From: Leptospira dzoumogneensis
GTDB taxonomy: Bacteria; Spirochaetota; Leptospiria; Leptospirales; Leptospiraceae
DNA: 64,000 nucleotides
Reading direction: 5' to 3'
Assembly (NCBI RefSeq): GCF_004770895.1
Contig: NZ_RQHS01000019.1
Span: 248,001-312,000, forward strand
Position numbers and translations under genes: made by a program. Positions 39,195-47,876 of the stretch are shown here, piece after piece (position 1 is the first letter of the stretch; each line of letters opens with the position of its first letter). The notes below the pieces were generated by a model. It ran no database searches. It was not told the DNA's origin and saw nothing but the letters and a program-made list of their open reading frames with translations.

Positions 39195-39765
39195 GCTCCG
39201 GCTTCTTAGGTAATAATCGTATTTTTTCATTCAAAGGAAGATCCACTTCTCCTAAAGAGGTTTTGTATCTCACACTTCCTTTCATTCTCAAATTCGGATC
39301 TTTTCCCGCGACTAGGTTCGTGACTACTAAAATTCCGAGTAATAGTTTATCCTGATTCTCTCTCTTTTCAAAGCTTGTTTCTATTCTAAGCTGGACAACG
39401 GTTTTGGAAAAAGCAGGGACTTCCGTTTCTTCTTCCGAAATCACCCTGGCGAGCTCTGCATCTTTTCCGTCAGTACCGGAGGTGATCACACCAAGATCGA
39501 ATTTATAAATTTTAACGGCAGAATCATTCGGGTTCTCTATTTCCAATCGAGATGTCATCACGATCTTGGGAGAAGGTGGAAAAGGCAGTAGTTCTACCCT
39601 TTCCGTTTTGGTTTCCAAGATCCTAAACTTACAAGCCTGTAGTTTTTTGACATTCTCCCTTAGGTCTAATAAGCAGGAGCTGAAAAGTAAACCAGCTCCT
39701 AAGAGAAAAGCCCAAGACCGGAACATTCGACCTTTTTGCGATCGAATTCCCATCAAAGTTCCCAT
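39184..39765 (-). CDS. LEA-type-2-like lipoprotein
   Basis: 193 residues with a signal peptide and lipobox LFSSC (Cys near residue 31). The mature part contains a segment resembling the LEA14/WHy domain: SRLEIENPNDSAVKIYKFDLGV, with NPN, and a later VPAFSKTVVQLRIE strand. These domains are beta sandwiches with unknown ligands, and bacterial members are linked to stress or envelope attachment. It overlaps the preceding dehydrogenase gene by 13 bases, placing it in the long minus-strand operon. Confidence 0.7.
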   Translation of the reverse strand: MGTLMGIRSQKGRMFRSWAFLLGAGLLFSSCLLDLRENVKKLQACKFRILETKTERVELLPFPPSPKIVMTSRLEIENPNDSAVKIYKFDLGVITSGTDGKDAELARVISEEETEVPAFSKTVVQLRIETSFEKRENQDKLLLGILVVTNLVAGKDPNLRMKGSVRYKTSLGEVDLPLNEKIRLLPKKPEHEI

Positions 39766-40784
39766 CCATTGGAAATGAGAACCTTTCCTCTGGTCATATT
39801 ATTCGTATATTCTTGGATCGCTTTGTCCGCTTCTTTCAGAGGGAACTTAGCGGCAATCTCGGTTTGGAATTCTTTCTTTCCTAAGAGGGAACGGATCTCA
39901 GAAGTGATTCGCCAAATCTTAAAAGGGTTCTGCTGAGGCATCCAGGAAGAAAGCCAGTAACCTTCTATCTTCTTATCTTGGAAAATGCCAAGACCCGCAT
40001 GGAAAGAGATAGGCTCTTCTGATAATGCACCGTAAACCACACATTTACTTCCATAAGGCATAGCGGCTAACGCTCTTCCCGGAAGCTCTCCTGCAACTGC
40101 ATCCAACAAAATGGTAGCATTCAGTTTATTGGAAAGAACTCTGAGTTCCCTGTCAAAATTAGGAGAACTGGAATCCAATACATGTTCAGCGCCCATAGAT
40201 TTAAGAAGATCGACTTGTTCTTTTCTTCTCACTATTTGGATGCCTTGGATCCCTTTTTTATTGGCAAGCCTTAATAACATTCTTCCCAATGCGGAAGCGG
40301 CAGCAGTTTGGATATAAGCCTTATGCTTTTCTCGAATGACTTGGTCGAGAAGCGCCCAAGCAGTGATCGGGTTCACGAATAAACAAGCACCTTGTTCTAA
40401 GCTCACATCTTTTCCTAAAGTAAAACAAGAATACGCATCAGTGATCATATATTCCGCATAAGGTCCGTCACCTTTATTGGGAGCAACGCATGCAACCGGT
40501 TTGCCTACGAGAGAATTCGCTCTCCAACCTCCGCCGCTTGCGATTACTACACCGCTTCCTTCAAAACCAGGAACAACGGGAAGTTTTTTCTTAATTCCAT
40601 ACAGACCTCTCATGAACATTAAGTCGGATGGATTGATGGAACCGGAATGGATCTTAAGCAAGACCTCTCCCTTTTTTAAAGGTTTGAGTTCTTTTTCAAC
40701 GATCTTAGCTCTTCCAGGTTCGTTGCTGTATTCTTTCAATTCGTATGCGAGATACGACTTTGGTATTTCGAACTTTTTTGCCAT
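39753..40784 (-). CDS. MDR-family zinc-independent oxidoreductase (quinone reductase-like)
   Basis: 343-residue medium-chain dehydrogenase/reductase. It has the GroES-like N-terminal catalytic domain with SGSINPSDLMFMRG and PGFEGSGVV, and a Rossmann domain with AAASALGRMLLRLA. The usual zinc-ligand GHE motif is replaced by GFEG, so it is of the NADPH:quinone oxidoreductase/enoyl-reductase type. The substrate cannot be determined. Twelve bases separate it from the ferredoxin gene upstream, and it overlaps the LEA-like gene downstream by 13 bases. Confidence 0.83.
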   Translation of the reverse strand: MAKKFEIPKSYLAYELKEYSNEPGRAKIVEKELKPLKKGEVLLKIHSGSINPSDLMFMRGLYGIKKKLPVVPGFEGSGVVIASGGGWRANSLVGKPVACVAPNKGDGPYAEYMITDAYSCFTLGKDVSLEQGACLFVNPITAWALLDQVIREKHKAYIQTAAASALGRMLLRLANKKGIQGIQIVRRKEQVDLLKSMGAEHVLDSSSPNFDRELRVLSNKLNATILLDAVAGELPGRALAAMPYGSKCVVYGALSEEPISFHAGLGIFQDKKIEGYWLSSWMPQQNPFKIWRITSEIRSLLGKKEFQTEIAAKFPLKEADKAIQEYTNNMTRGKVLISNGWEL

Positions 40785-40796
40785 TTGATTACCCTC

Positions 40797-41117
40797 TCAC
40801 TCTTCGTCCTTTAACATCAGATGCCGGATCTCTTCCGGTTTATTTTTTAGTATATGATTTTGTAGGAATGCTTCCGCATCTTCTTGGGTCTTAATAGAAA
40901 ACCAAAGACCTTCCGGATAAGAAACCTGTACAGGACCCAACTCGCATCGATCCAAACATCCGGATTTTTGGATACGGACCTTACCTTTTAATCCAAGTTC
41001 TTGTACTCTCTTTTTCATATAAGCGAGCAATTGAGGAGATCCTTTCGGACCACAAGAAGGTCTTTCTCCTTCCGCTCTGACATTCTCGCAGACAAAAACA
41101 TGCTTATCAAAATACAT
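40797..41117 (-). CDS. thioredoxin-like [2Fe-2S] ferredoxin
   Basis: 106 residues matching the small 2Fe-2S ferredoxin family with a thioredoxin fold. Cluster ligands C10, C22, C54 and C58 are spaced as expected (Cx11C and later Cx3C in SGCLDRCELGP). These proteins carry electrons or deliver clusters; the partner is unknown, though the following oxidoreductase is an obvious candidate. First gene of the minus-strand run that reaches the macroglobulin cluster. The upstream region is shared with a divergent lipoprotein gene. Confidence 0.85.
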   Translation of the reverse strand: MYFDKHVFVCENVRAEGERPSCGPKGSPQLLAYMKKRVQELGLKGKVRIQKSGCLDRCELGPVQVSYPEGLWFSIKTQEDAEAFLQNHILKNKPEEIRHLMLKDEE

Positions 41118-41280
41118 TAGGGACTTGCCTTTCCTCCTAATTTCCTATATAGGCAAAAGCTTTGAACCCATTTTTTCGGAGATTAGTTTGAAGCTCTAAC
41201 GGTTGCCAGAACCGAAAAAAGATTTTTTTATGGTCTTAGAAGCTCGATTCCCGAGCATTTACTCATATTTGGAGAATAAG

Positions 41281-41754
41281 ATGAAACGATCCGTAATACT
41301 AATTTTATTATATTCACTATTGATTTCCCTTTCCTTCTGCAAAAAGGAAGAGAAGCCTGTATTAGAGACAGAAAAACCACTTTTCGAAAAAGTTTTATCG
41401 GAAAACGATAAGATAATTCAATTTCTCTTAACAACGGAGAGCGTTTCTCCGGATGTAAGCGGATTAATTTCTTCCTTAAATTCTTTGGGGGAGGCGAAAG
41501 GTGGCTTGGAATCTTCTGCACTAGAAATGAAAAACGTATTAGAAGGGGCAAAATCTTCGGATGTGAGAATATCCTTTGAAGCCTATTCCAAGTTCAGCGA
41601 AGTTTTAGCGAGTACAATGAAAGTGCATGGACTACAGTCTGGAAGAAACCGTTTCTATTGTCCGATGGTCAAAAAGACATGGGTGTTTTCCGGTATGAAA
41701 ATCCTGAATCCATATGCTCCGGATATGCGTGATTGTGGTGACCTTATTCCCTGA
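41281..41754 (+). CDS. DUF3347-like lipoprotein
   Basis: 157-residue putative lipoprotein from ATG 41281, chosen because it follows GGAGAATAAG and gives a normal signal peptide with lipobox SLSFC; an upstream frame extension is unlikely. After the lipid Cys comes a helical region of about 90 residues. The C-terminus FYCPMVKKTWVFSGMKILNPYAPDMRDCGDLIP contains YCPM, NPY and CG. This is the pattern I recall from DUF3347 and CusB-associated metal-binding segments. It overlaps the next gene's frame by up to 41 bases. Confidence 0.65.
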   Translation: MKRSVILILLYSLLISLSFCKKEEKPVLETEKPLFEKVLSENDKIIQFLLTTESVSPDVSGLISSLNSLGEAKGGLESSALEMKNVLEGAKSSDVRISFEAYSKFSEVLASTMKVHGLQSGRNRFYCPMVKKTWVFSGMKILNPYAPDMRDCGDLIP

Positions 41755-42742
41755 AAACGAAAGACAACAAGAAAGAACCTGTCTAGCGGGAGTCTCCGAA
41801 TCCAAACCCTGTCCCGGAAATTGTAGGGATTTTTACAGGGAATCGAATTGGAACGACTCCGGTGAACAGGCTTGTTTTGCCTTCGAAAAATTAGAAAAAT
41901 TTTTAGAAGGAGTCAGCTCCTTCTCCGTTGGTGCCACCGCCTTCCAACAAGCTCCTGCCGATATTTTAGAAAACTTTTCCACAAGATCCGAAATAGGATT
42001 CGATCTAGTCAGATACTTTCTTTCCATCTCTTCTCCGGATCAAGTCATGTCCACTATCCTGGAGATGGACGATTCATTACTCTATAGGATCGTAAAAGAA
42101 GACTTTAAAATATTCCAAAAACTTAAAAAAGAAAAAAAGGTATTTGGAACGGAAAGTAATTTTCTAGATTCGAAAGCGGCACAATTCTGGAACGGGCTTC
42201 CTCCGGAAAGGATTTCCAAATTTATATTATTCTGTCTTAGGACCAAAAAAGATAATATATTTGCCGCCAGATTTTTAGGACTCATGCCTATCGAAACTCT
42301 ACTAATGCTTGGAGAATCCTTAGGATTAAATAAAGAAGAAGAAGCGGAACTCTATAAAGGACTCGAAGACTCCTTATACGAATTCCCGATCCGATTCCCC
42401 GGAATCTATCCTCATCTTCTAGAATTATTTTCCGAGGACCCGGAGATCAATATCATACTCTCCACAATGGAAGGACTTGTAGAAAGAAAAGAATCCCTAT
42501 TAAGAGCAAGGGAAGAAGTTCTCAAAATTATAGAAGAAGCCCACAAAAAGAACCCTCACCAAGAAGTATTAAATTATCTGAATACTTTGGATAAGGACGC
42601 TGCTTTGGAAATTTTAGGAATGTTAGAAGAGCAGAACCATATAGGATTTTCAGAAAAAAGCCTATTATCCGCTTATATCAAGGGAGAAGAATCCGACTTT
42701 ATCACCTTCGGAAGAAGGCCGCAAGTTTTCAGAGTGAAATAA
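41714..42742 (+). CDS. hypothetical protein with helical repeats
   Basis: Up to 342 residues, no family recognised. From about residue 70 it is helical throughout. It has patterns reminiscent of MgtE/FliG-type alpha repeats (SSPDQVMSTILEMDDSLLYRIV, LPPERISKFILFCL, LNTLDKDAALEILGMLEEQN). The N-terminus is Cys-rich (five cysteines within residues 23-54), with no signal peptide. ATG 41714 overlaps the lipoprotein gene by 41 bases; GTG codons at 41729, 41735 and 41738 are alternatives, and no ribosome site decides. Start uncertain. Confidence 0.6.
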   Translation: MLRICVIVVTLFPENERQQERTCLAGVSESKPCPGNCRDFYRESNWNDSGEQACFAFEKLEKFLEGVSSFSVGATAFQQAPADILENFSTRSEIGFDLVRYFLSISSPDQVMSTILEMDDSLLYRIVKEDFKIFQKLKKEKKVFGTESNFLDSKAAQFWNGLPPERISKFILFCLRTKKDNIFAARFLGLMPIETLLMLGESLGLNKEEEAELYKGLEDSLYEFPIRFPGIYPHLLELFSEDPEINIILSTMEGLVERKESLLRAREEVLKIIEEAHKKNPHQEVLNYLNTLDKDAALEILGMLEEQNHIGFSEKSLLSAYIKGEESDFITFGRRPQVFRVK

Positions 42743-42772
42743 AGATCTAAAACACCGATCAAACGGAAAGAT

Positions 42773-44239
42773 TTAGACCCTTTCTTCTACCTCGTATTCC
42801 TTGAATAAACTCTTTTGATTTCCCATATCGCTTTGGAATTCCACAGGATAATCCGAGGTAAAACAAGCATTGCAGAAACCGCCGCCCCTATGATCATTCA
42901 CCGCTTTGTGCATAGAATCCACTGAAAGATAAGCAATGGAATCCACTCTCAAATACTTACGGATCTCTTCGATCGTATGAGTAGCAGCGATCAATTCATT
43001 ATGGGTTGGAATATCTATCCCGTAATAACAAGGGGAAACCGTAGGAGGAGCGGAAACTCTTAAGTGGATCTCGGTAGCACCTGCGTTTCGGATCATCTTA
43101 ATGATCTTACGGCTGGTGGTCCCTCTCATGATGGAATCGTCCACGATCACAACACGTTTTCCATCCACAACATTCTTCACTACGTTGTATTTGATCTTAG
43201 CACCGAAATCTCGGATCTTTTGGTCCGGCTCGATGAAAGTCCTGCCCACATAGTGAGAACGGATCAATCCGGATTGGAAAGGAATTCCGGAAGCTTCCGA
43301 ATATCCAAGAGCGGCGATGTTTGCAGAATCCGGAACCGGGATCACAACATCCGCCTCGACAGGTAATTCCTGAGCGAGTTGGTTACCGAGTGCCTTACGG
43401 ACTTTGTAAACAGACTCACCAAAAATATTGGAATCAGGTCTCGCGAAATAAATGTATTCGAAAATACAAAGAGCGGGTTTTGCAGGAGGGAAAGGATAGA
43501 AGGAGCGGGTTCCTGTTCTATCCACAACGATCATCTCACCCGGTTCCACGTCTCTTTCGTAAGTGGTGTCGGTGATATCGAATGCGCAGGTTTCGGATGC
43601 GAATACGATGGATCCGTCGTCTCTTCTTCCCATAACCAAAGGACGGAAACCGTTCGGGTCACGAACCGCGATCAATTGGTTTTTAGTAAGAACAACTAGG
43701 GAATACGCACCTCTCACTTTTTTTAAAGCGGAAGAAAGTGCGGAAAGTAGATCCGTCTCTCCGGAGCGGGCCATCAAGTGAACGATCACTTCCGAATCGA
43801 TTGTAGTTTGGAAGATGGAACCTTCTTTTTCCAATTGGGAACGAACTTCCCAGGAATTTACCAGGTTTCCATTATGAGCCAGAGCGATCGGCCCTAAATG
43901 GGACTCAACTCTGAGAGGTTGAGCGTTCCTTAAAAAGCTCGCACCGGTGGTAGAATAACGATTATGCCCGATGGCCGCGCTTCCGGTCAGCTCCCGGATC
44001 TTGCCTTCGGTAAAAATATTGGCTACTAATCCCATCCCGGCGTAGCGGTAGAGATGTTCTCCGTCGGAGGAAACGATCCCGCTCGATTCTTGGCCTCTAT
44101 GTTGCATAGAATACAAGCCGAGGTAAGTGAAATTGGCCGCTTCGGGAGAATTAAAAATCCCAAAGATGGCACATTCTTCTTTTGGTTTGTCATCTCGGAC
44201 TAGGGTCCGTAGACTGGACGTATTGGGAATCGAACTCAT
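42773..44239 (-). CDS. purF: amidophosphoribosyltransferase
   Basis: First step of purine synthesis, making phosphoribosylamine from PRPP and glutamine. 488 residues: a 22-residue propeptide, then C23 (ECAIFGIF), the Ntn glutaminase nucleophile exposed by cleavage. The glutaminase domain contains SMQHRGQESSGI and GHNRYSTTG. The phosphoribosyltransferase domain contains VVIVDDSIMRGTTS, the PRPP loop. Near the C-terminus two cysteines (GFCNACF) recall the 4Fe-4S-bound class of PurF. A strong AAGGGGGACC site precedes the ATG. Divergent from rnd with 40 bases between. Confidence 0.95.
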   Translation of the reverse strand: MSSIPNTSSLRTLVRDDKPKEECAIFGIFNSPEAANFTYLGLYSMQHRGQESSGIVSSDGEHLYRYAGMGLVANIFTEGKIRELTGSAAIGHNRYSTTGASFLRNAQPLRVESHLGPIALAHNGNLVNSWEVRSQLEKEGSIFQTTIDSEVIVHLMARSGETDLLSALSSALKKVRGAYSLVVLTKNQLIAVRDPNGFRPLVMGRRDDGSIVFASETCAFDITDTTYERDVEPGEMIVVDRTGTRSFYPFPPAKPALCIFEYIYFARPDSNIFGESVYKVRKALGNQLAQELPVEADVVIPVPDSANIAALGYSEASGIPFQSGLIRSHYVGRTFIEPDQKIRDFGAKIKYNVVKNVVDGKRVVIVDDSIMRGTTSRKIIKMIRNAGATEIHLRVSAPPTVSPCYYGIDIPTHNELIAATHTIEEIRKYLRVDSIAYLSVDSMHKAVNDHRGGGFCNACFTSDYPVEFQSDMGNQKSLFKEYEVEERV

Positions 44240-44279
44240 GGTCCCCCTTCCGACGCTAGTCTCCCAGGTCGCCTTTTAG

Positions 44280-45449
44280 ATGCAAATACAATCCGATTAT
44301 ATTGTCGTAGACAACGTCCGAAGCTTACAGTTGGCATTGATTACTCTCTCTCAATCCGATTGCCTCTCTATTGATACGGAATCCAGCGGTTATTACACCT
44401 ACTATTCCAAAGTTTGTCTTATCCAAATATCCTCTAAGGGTAAAAATTATATCTTTGACCCTATTCGTTTGGATGATCTCTCCGGGTTAGGACCTCTATT
44501 CGAGAATCCCAGCATTTTAAAAATATTTCATTCCGCTTCGGACGATATCAAAGCTCTGAAAAGAGACTTCGGTTTCAAGTTTATAAACATCGCGGACACG
44601 ATGTTCAGCTCTCGTTTATTAGACTTAGAACAGAACTCTTTGTTATATCTTGTGGAACATTACCACAAGGTCAAACTTTCGAAGAAGGAGCAAAAATCCA
44701 ACTGGGAAAAGCGCCCTCTGGAAAAAAGTCAGCTCCAATACGCAGCCTTGGACACAGTTTATCTGGAATCCATTTGGACCAAAATGAGCGAGGAACTCGG
44801 AAAACGTAAATTGTTAGACGAAGCGGTTTCCGAGTTCGCAAAAATCGCGGAAGAAGAGCCGGAACCTTTCGAAGGATTTTCCATCAATTTGGAAAAATTC
44901 CCCAATGTTCTAGAATTAGGTTCCGACGAAAGAAGAGCACTTCACGATACTCTTGGCTTCCGAGACGAAAAAGCTAAGAAACTAAACAAGGCCCCGTTCA
45001 GAGTTTGGAATAATGACAAGGTTTTGGAATTAGTCAAGTCACGCGGAGAGTTGAATAAACTCGTAGACATAGTAGGCAAAAAAGACGCCGAAAATTTATA
45101 CCAGGTTTATAAAAACCCGAGCGGCCCTCCTATCCAGAAAAACGATCTATTCAAAAGATCTACTGAAGATTTAGCAGGGGAAGAAGCTGATAGATTTAAA
45201 AGATTAAGGCAGTGGAGAGAAACAATCATGTCCATTCGCCGGATGGGTCACAACTTGATGCCGTCTAATAAGAATATCGCGGAGATTGCAAAAAGAAATC
45301 CTAAGTCTATAGAAGAGTTAAAAGAACTAGGTATCTTTTCCAATTGGAAGGTAGAAAATTACGGACCTTCCATTATAGCAGCAATGCAATCTAAACCCTA
45401 CGAGACTACCTTGTCCGGTTTAATCCCGATCAAAAAGAAATTTGATTAG
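44280..45449 (+). CDS. rnd: ribonuclease D
   Basis: 3'-5' exoribonuclease involved in tRNA 3' trimming. 389 residues with a DEDDy exonuclease domain: SIDTES (D, E), FHSASDDIKAL (D) and YAALDTVYL (Y and D). Two helical HRDC domains follow, the second containing RRMGHNLMPSNKNIAEIAKR. The catalytic residues are complete. The stop codon lies within the first codons of the following Nudix gene (overlap of eight bases), so the two are likely expressed together. Confidence 0.92.
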   Translation: MQIQSDYIVVDNVRSLQLALITLSQSDCLSIDTESSGYYTYYSKVCLIQISSKGKNYIFDPIRLDDLSGLGPLFENPSILKIFHSASDDIKALKRDFGFKFINIADTMFSSRLLDLEQNSLLYLVEHYHKVKLSKKEQKSNWEKRPLEKSQLQYAALDTVYLESIWTKMSEELGKRKLLDEAVSEFAKIAEEEPEPFEGFSINLEKFPNVLELGSDERRALHDTLGFRDEKAKKLNKAPFRVWNNDKVLELVKSRGELNKLVDIVGKKDAENLYQVYKNPSGPPIQKNDLFKRSTEDLAGEEADRFKRLRQWRETIMSIRRMGHNLMPSNKNIAEIAKRNPKSIEELKELGIFSNWKVENYGPSIIAAMQSKPYETTLSGLIPIKKKFD

Positions 45450-46086
45450 ATTAGAATTAGATAAACTAAAAAAGGAACTTCCCCTTCTACCGGAAGGAGA
45501 ACCGAATTTGCCGGAAGATGTAGCACATTCTTCCGTGGTTATGCCTGTGTTCCATAAGAACGGACAGGATGGTTTCCTTCTTCAAAAAAGAAATCCAAAC
45601 CTTGCATCTCACCCAGGACAGATCTCTTTTCCGGGCGGAGTCAAAGATCTAGAAGATAAGGACCTACTGCATACGGCTCTTAGGGAATGGGAAGAAGAGA
45701 TGGGAGCCCCCGACAAAGAATTATCCGTGATCGGAAATTACAGAGGACAGCTCACTCATACCGGATTTCATATCACTCCATTCTTAGCTAAATACTCCGG
45801 AGATTTTAGATTCGAATTCAATCCGGAAGAAGTAGAAAGAATTATCATACTGGAGTTAGACAGACTTTGGGAGGCCCCTTTTTATAGTATTAAGGGAAGA
45901 AGGAAACCTGACTCACCTTTATTAGAAGTATTCTATTTCGATATCGAGGAAGGACTTTTATGGGGAGCCACTGCAAGGATCATTGTGGACTTCTTAAGAG
46001 AACATGCAGGCTTCGATCGTTCTCCCATTTTAAGAACTCCTAATCTGAGTTCAGCGCCGTTCTTGGACGTGAAAAAGTACGAATAG
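45442..46086 (+). CDS. Nudix hydrolase, CoA pyrophosphatase type
   Basis: 214 residues. The Nudix box GGVKDLEDKDLLHTALREWEEEMGA is complete, with catalytic REWEEE. The preceding SHPGQISFPGG is the CoA-diphosphatase (NudL/PCD1) signature, so CoA and its thioesters are the likely substrates, giving 4'-phosphopantetheine and 3',5'-ADP. The start is TTG at 45442, overlapping the end of rnd. A short FYFDIEEG-type insert precedes the last helix. The family is clear; the exact substrate is by family. Confidence 0.85.
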   Translation: MIRLELDKLKKELPLLPEGEPNLPEDVAHSSVVMPVFHKNGQDGFLLQKRNPNLASHPGQISFPGGVKDLEDKDLLHTALREWEEEMGAPDKELSVIGNYRGQLTHTGFHITPFLAKYSGDFRFEFNPEEVERIIILELDRLWEAPFYSIKGRRKPDSPLLEVFYFDIEEGLLWGATARIIVDFLREHAGFDRSPILRTPNLSSAPFLDVKKYE

Positions 46087-46207
46087 TTTCCGCATAAAAC
46101 GAAAGATCCAAGGTTTTTACTTTTTCTTTCTTTCTATTTTTTTGTCTCATCTCCCAATTTTTCTTCTAACCCTTACGTCTCTAAAAAATGTAGTCCTACG
46201 AGGTTTT

Positions 46208-46231
46208 CCACTTTAGGGATTCCAAAAGTGG
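46208..46231 (+). other. hairpin in the leader of the small-protein operon
   Basis: CCACTTT (46208-46214) and AAAGTGG (46225-46231) form a perfect seven-base-pair stem with a ten-base loop. It lies about 95 bases before the ATG of the 57-residue gene and could be part of an mRNA leader. The 240 bases between the Nudix gene and that ATG hold nothing else I can name. Confidence 0.35.
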
Positions 46232-46326
46232 ACCGAAATTATATACGACATAATTTAAAACCCTTTTCCGGGAGTTTTAAAGTTCGTATTCGAACTTCGA
46301 AAGGCATTTTACATAGGAGCATTCCA

Positions 46327-46500
46327 ATGAGCAAAATTAAGGATCTATTTAATTCGGACATCCGCACTAGTTATTTAAAAGAAAGCTGGAAAGAAGAGGA
46401 CTGGTACGAGTCTCTCGCCGGTAGACCAGGCATAGAACAGAAAATCCCATACTTTAAAAAAGAAACTTCCTCTCTCAAGGTGGCGGTTCTTAGCAGATGA
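46327..46500 (+). CDS. small hypothetical protein (57 residues)
   Basis: Starts at ATG 46327, seven bases after AGGAG. The same frame is open further upstream but has no ribosome site there, and its residues look like non-coding sequence. The protein is charged and aromatic (KESWKEEDWYESLAGRPG), soluble, with no recognised family. Its stop overlaps the next start as ATGA, indicating coupling with the membrane protein that follows. Confidence 0.55.
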   Translation: MSKIKDLFNSDIRTSYLKESWKEEDWYESLAGRPGIEQKIPYFKKETSSLKVAVLSR

Positions 46501-46889
46501 CTCCGGAAGAAAAGGAAGCCCTCTTTCGCAGTCTAGAACAAATTAGGATCGCCATCCAAGCCGGTCAGCCTGGTGGAGAATACAAAGCGATCCTGTATAG
46601 TATTCCGATCGTAGGGATCATCTTCGGATGGTTATTATTATTCTTCCTATTCTTTTGGTGGTATCGTCAGAGAATGGCGATCATCAAAGCAGGCCTTTAT
46701 CAAAAAGAAAAATTTGATCTGCGTCTTTATTCATTCTTCTTAGGACTTATACTTACCTTCGTCGGTGTAGCACTTTCCGTTACTTTCATTCTAGTATTAG
46801 GAAAATCCTTAGCGATGCTCGGAGGATTGATCCCTCTCGGGACTGGTCTTGGTCTTCTCTGTTATTATAAATGGTCCCCTAGGAAGTGA
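46497..46889 (+). CDS. small membrane protein
   Basis: 130 residues with about three hydrophobic helices (about residues 30-53, 77-103 and 105-122). The N-terminal helix is amphipathic (EEKEALFRSLEQIRIAI), and a basic cytoplasmic loop contains RQRMAIIKAGLYQKEKFD. No family recognised with confidence. It sits between the 57-residue gene (overlap four bases) and the ECF sigma gene (51 bases on), and may be a regulatory partner in that operon, which is inference from position. Confidence 0.55.
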   Translation: MTPEEKEALFRSLEQIRIAIQAGQPGGEYKAILYSIPIVGIIFGWLLLFFLFFWWYRQRMAIIKAGLYQKEKFDLRLYSFFLGLILTFVGVALSVTFILVLGKSLAMLGGLIPLGTGLGLLCYYKWSPRK

Positions 46890-46939
46890 ATCGGCTCTTC
46901 CCAAATCCGATCCTTTAAAATAGGTTTATTATTACTCCC

Positions 46940-47527
46940 ATGAAACCGGAAGAACCCATCCTATGCGATCCGGAGGATTGGGCCAATATTCAAAAAGTTC
47001 TAGCCGGAGATTTTGAATCATTCGAACAGCTCGTATTAAAATACGAGGCGATGGTTTATTCTCAGGCAAAAAAAGCATTTCGTAACGAAGCGGAAGCAGA
47101 GGACTTTACTCAGGATGTTTTCCTAAAGGCATTCGAAGGATTATCCACATTTAGAGGAAAATCCAAATTCTCCACTTGGGTCTTCTCCATTGCAAGAAAC
47201 GAGATCATACGCAGATACCGTAAAGAACACCCTGAAATAGACGCTCCTATAGACACATTATCCAGCGATAAGCTGGGAGATAATTTCTCCTCTCAAGAAT
47301 CCGAAGTATTAGAAAAAGAAACCACTGAAAAGATCAGATCTTTGGTGAATAAGTTACCCGAACTATATCGGAAACCTATATCGTTACATTACTTTGAAAA
47401 TATGTCCTATAAAGATATCTCCGAAAATTTAAACTTGAAAATGAATACCTTAAAGAGTTATATTTTTCGAGGGAAAGAAATCCTACGCGATTGGCTGAAG
47501 AAAGACGATGAGCACGGAAAAAGATAA
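46940..47527 (+). CDS. ECF-type RNA polymerase sigma factor (RpoE-like)
   Basis: 195 residues. Region 2 carries the segment EAEDFTQDVFLKAFEGLSTF and then FSTWVFSIARNEIIRRYRK (-10 recognition). Region 4 contains LPELYRKPISLHYFENMSYKDISENLNLKMNTLKSYIFRGKEIL. The N-terminal residues 1-20 are an acidic extension. No Shine-Dalgarno is visible before the ATG. It overlaps the following membrane protein gene by 20 bases, so a membrane-bound regulator of it is likely there. Distinct from the sigma factor near 20.5 kb. Confidence 0.9.
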   Translation: MKPEEPILCDPEDWANIQKVLAGDFESFEQLVLKYEAMVYSQAKKAFRNEAEAEDFTQDVFLKAFEGLSTFRGKSKFSTWVFSIARNEIIRRYRKEHPEIDAPIDTLSSDKLGDNFSSQESEVLEKETTEKIRSLVNKLPELYRKPISLHYFENMSYKDISENLNLKMNTLKSYIFRGKEILRDWLKKDDEHGKR

Positions 47528-47876
47528 ACTTCCCGACGAGCTGCGGGAGCAATTGGATTTTTTTGTAAAACCTCCCGAAGGCAGGGTGAATGACGATGTA
47601 CCACCCATGCTTAAGAAAAAAGTAATGCTTCATTTGATCCATCTGAGGCATATCCGGCTGATCTTGATCACAATTCTGATCTTGGCTTTTTCTCCTTTAA
47701 CAGTTCTCCTTTTTACGGATTGGAATTTTCTCTTCCAAACAGGGATTTTACATGCGATTCTAGCTACTAGCGGCTTTTTGTTCCTGCTTTTTACGGTTCT
47801 AATAGGGATTTATCTTGTGCAAAATAAGAGCCCCTATACCAAGGAATGGAAAAACAAGTTAGGATTCGACGAATGA
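47508..47876 (+). CDS. membrane protein overlapping the sigma gene, possible anti-sigma factor
   Basis: 122 residues: a soluble N-terminal segment of about 50 residues, two hydrophobic helices (about 54-73 and 81-103), and a short charged tail. A cytoplasmic N-domain plus membrane helices, encoded directly after and overlapping an ECF gene, is the usual layout of an anti-sigma factor. It lacks a zinc-binding HxxxCxxC motif, so assignment rests on position. It overlaps the next gene by four bases. Confidence 0.5.
   Translation: MSTEKDKLPDELREQLDFFVKPPEGRVNDDVPPMLKKKVMLHLIHLRHIRLILITILILAFSPLTVLLFTDWNFLFQTGILHAILATSGFLFLLFTVLIGIYLVQNKSPYTKEWKNKLGFDE

Noticed and set aside
41203..41280. N-terminal extension of the DUF3347-like lipoprotein
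   Set aside because: Would bury the signal peptide; the ATG at 41281 has a proper ribosome site and gives a normal lipobox.
46228..46326. Upstream extension of the 57-residue small protein
   Set aside because: No ribosome site and the sequence looks non-coding; ATG 46327 has AGGAG at good spacing.
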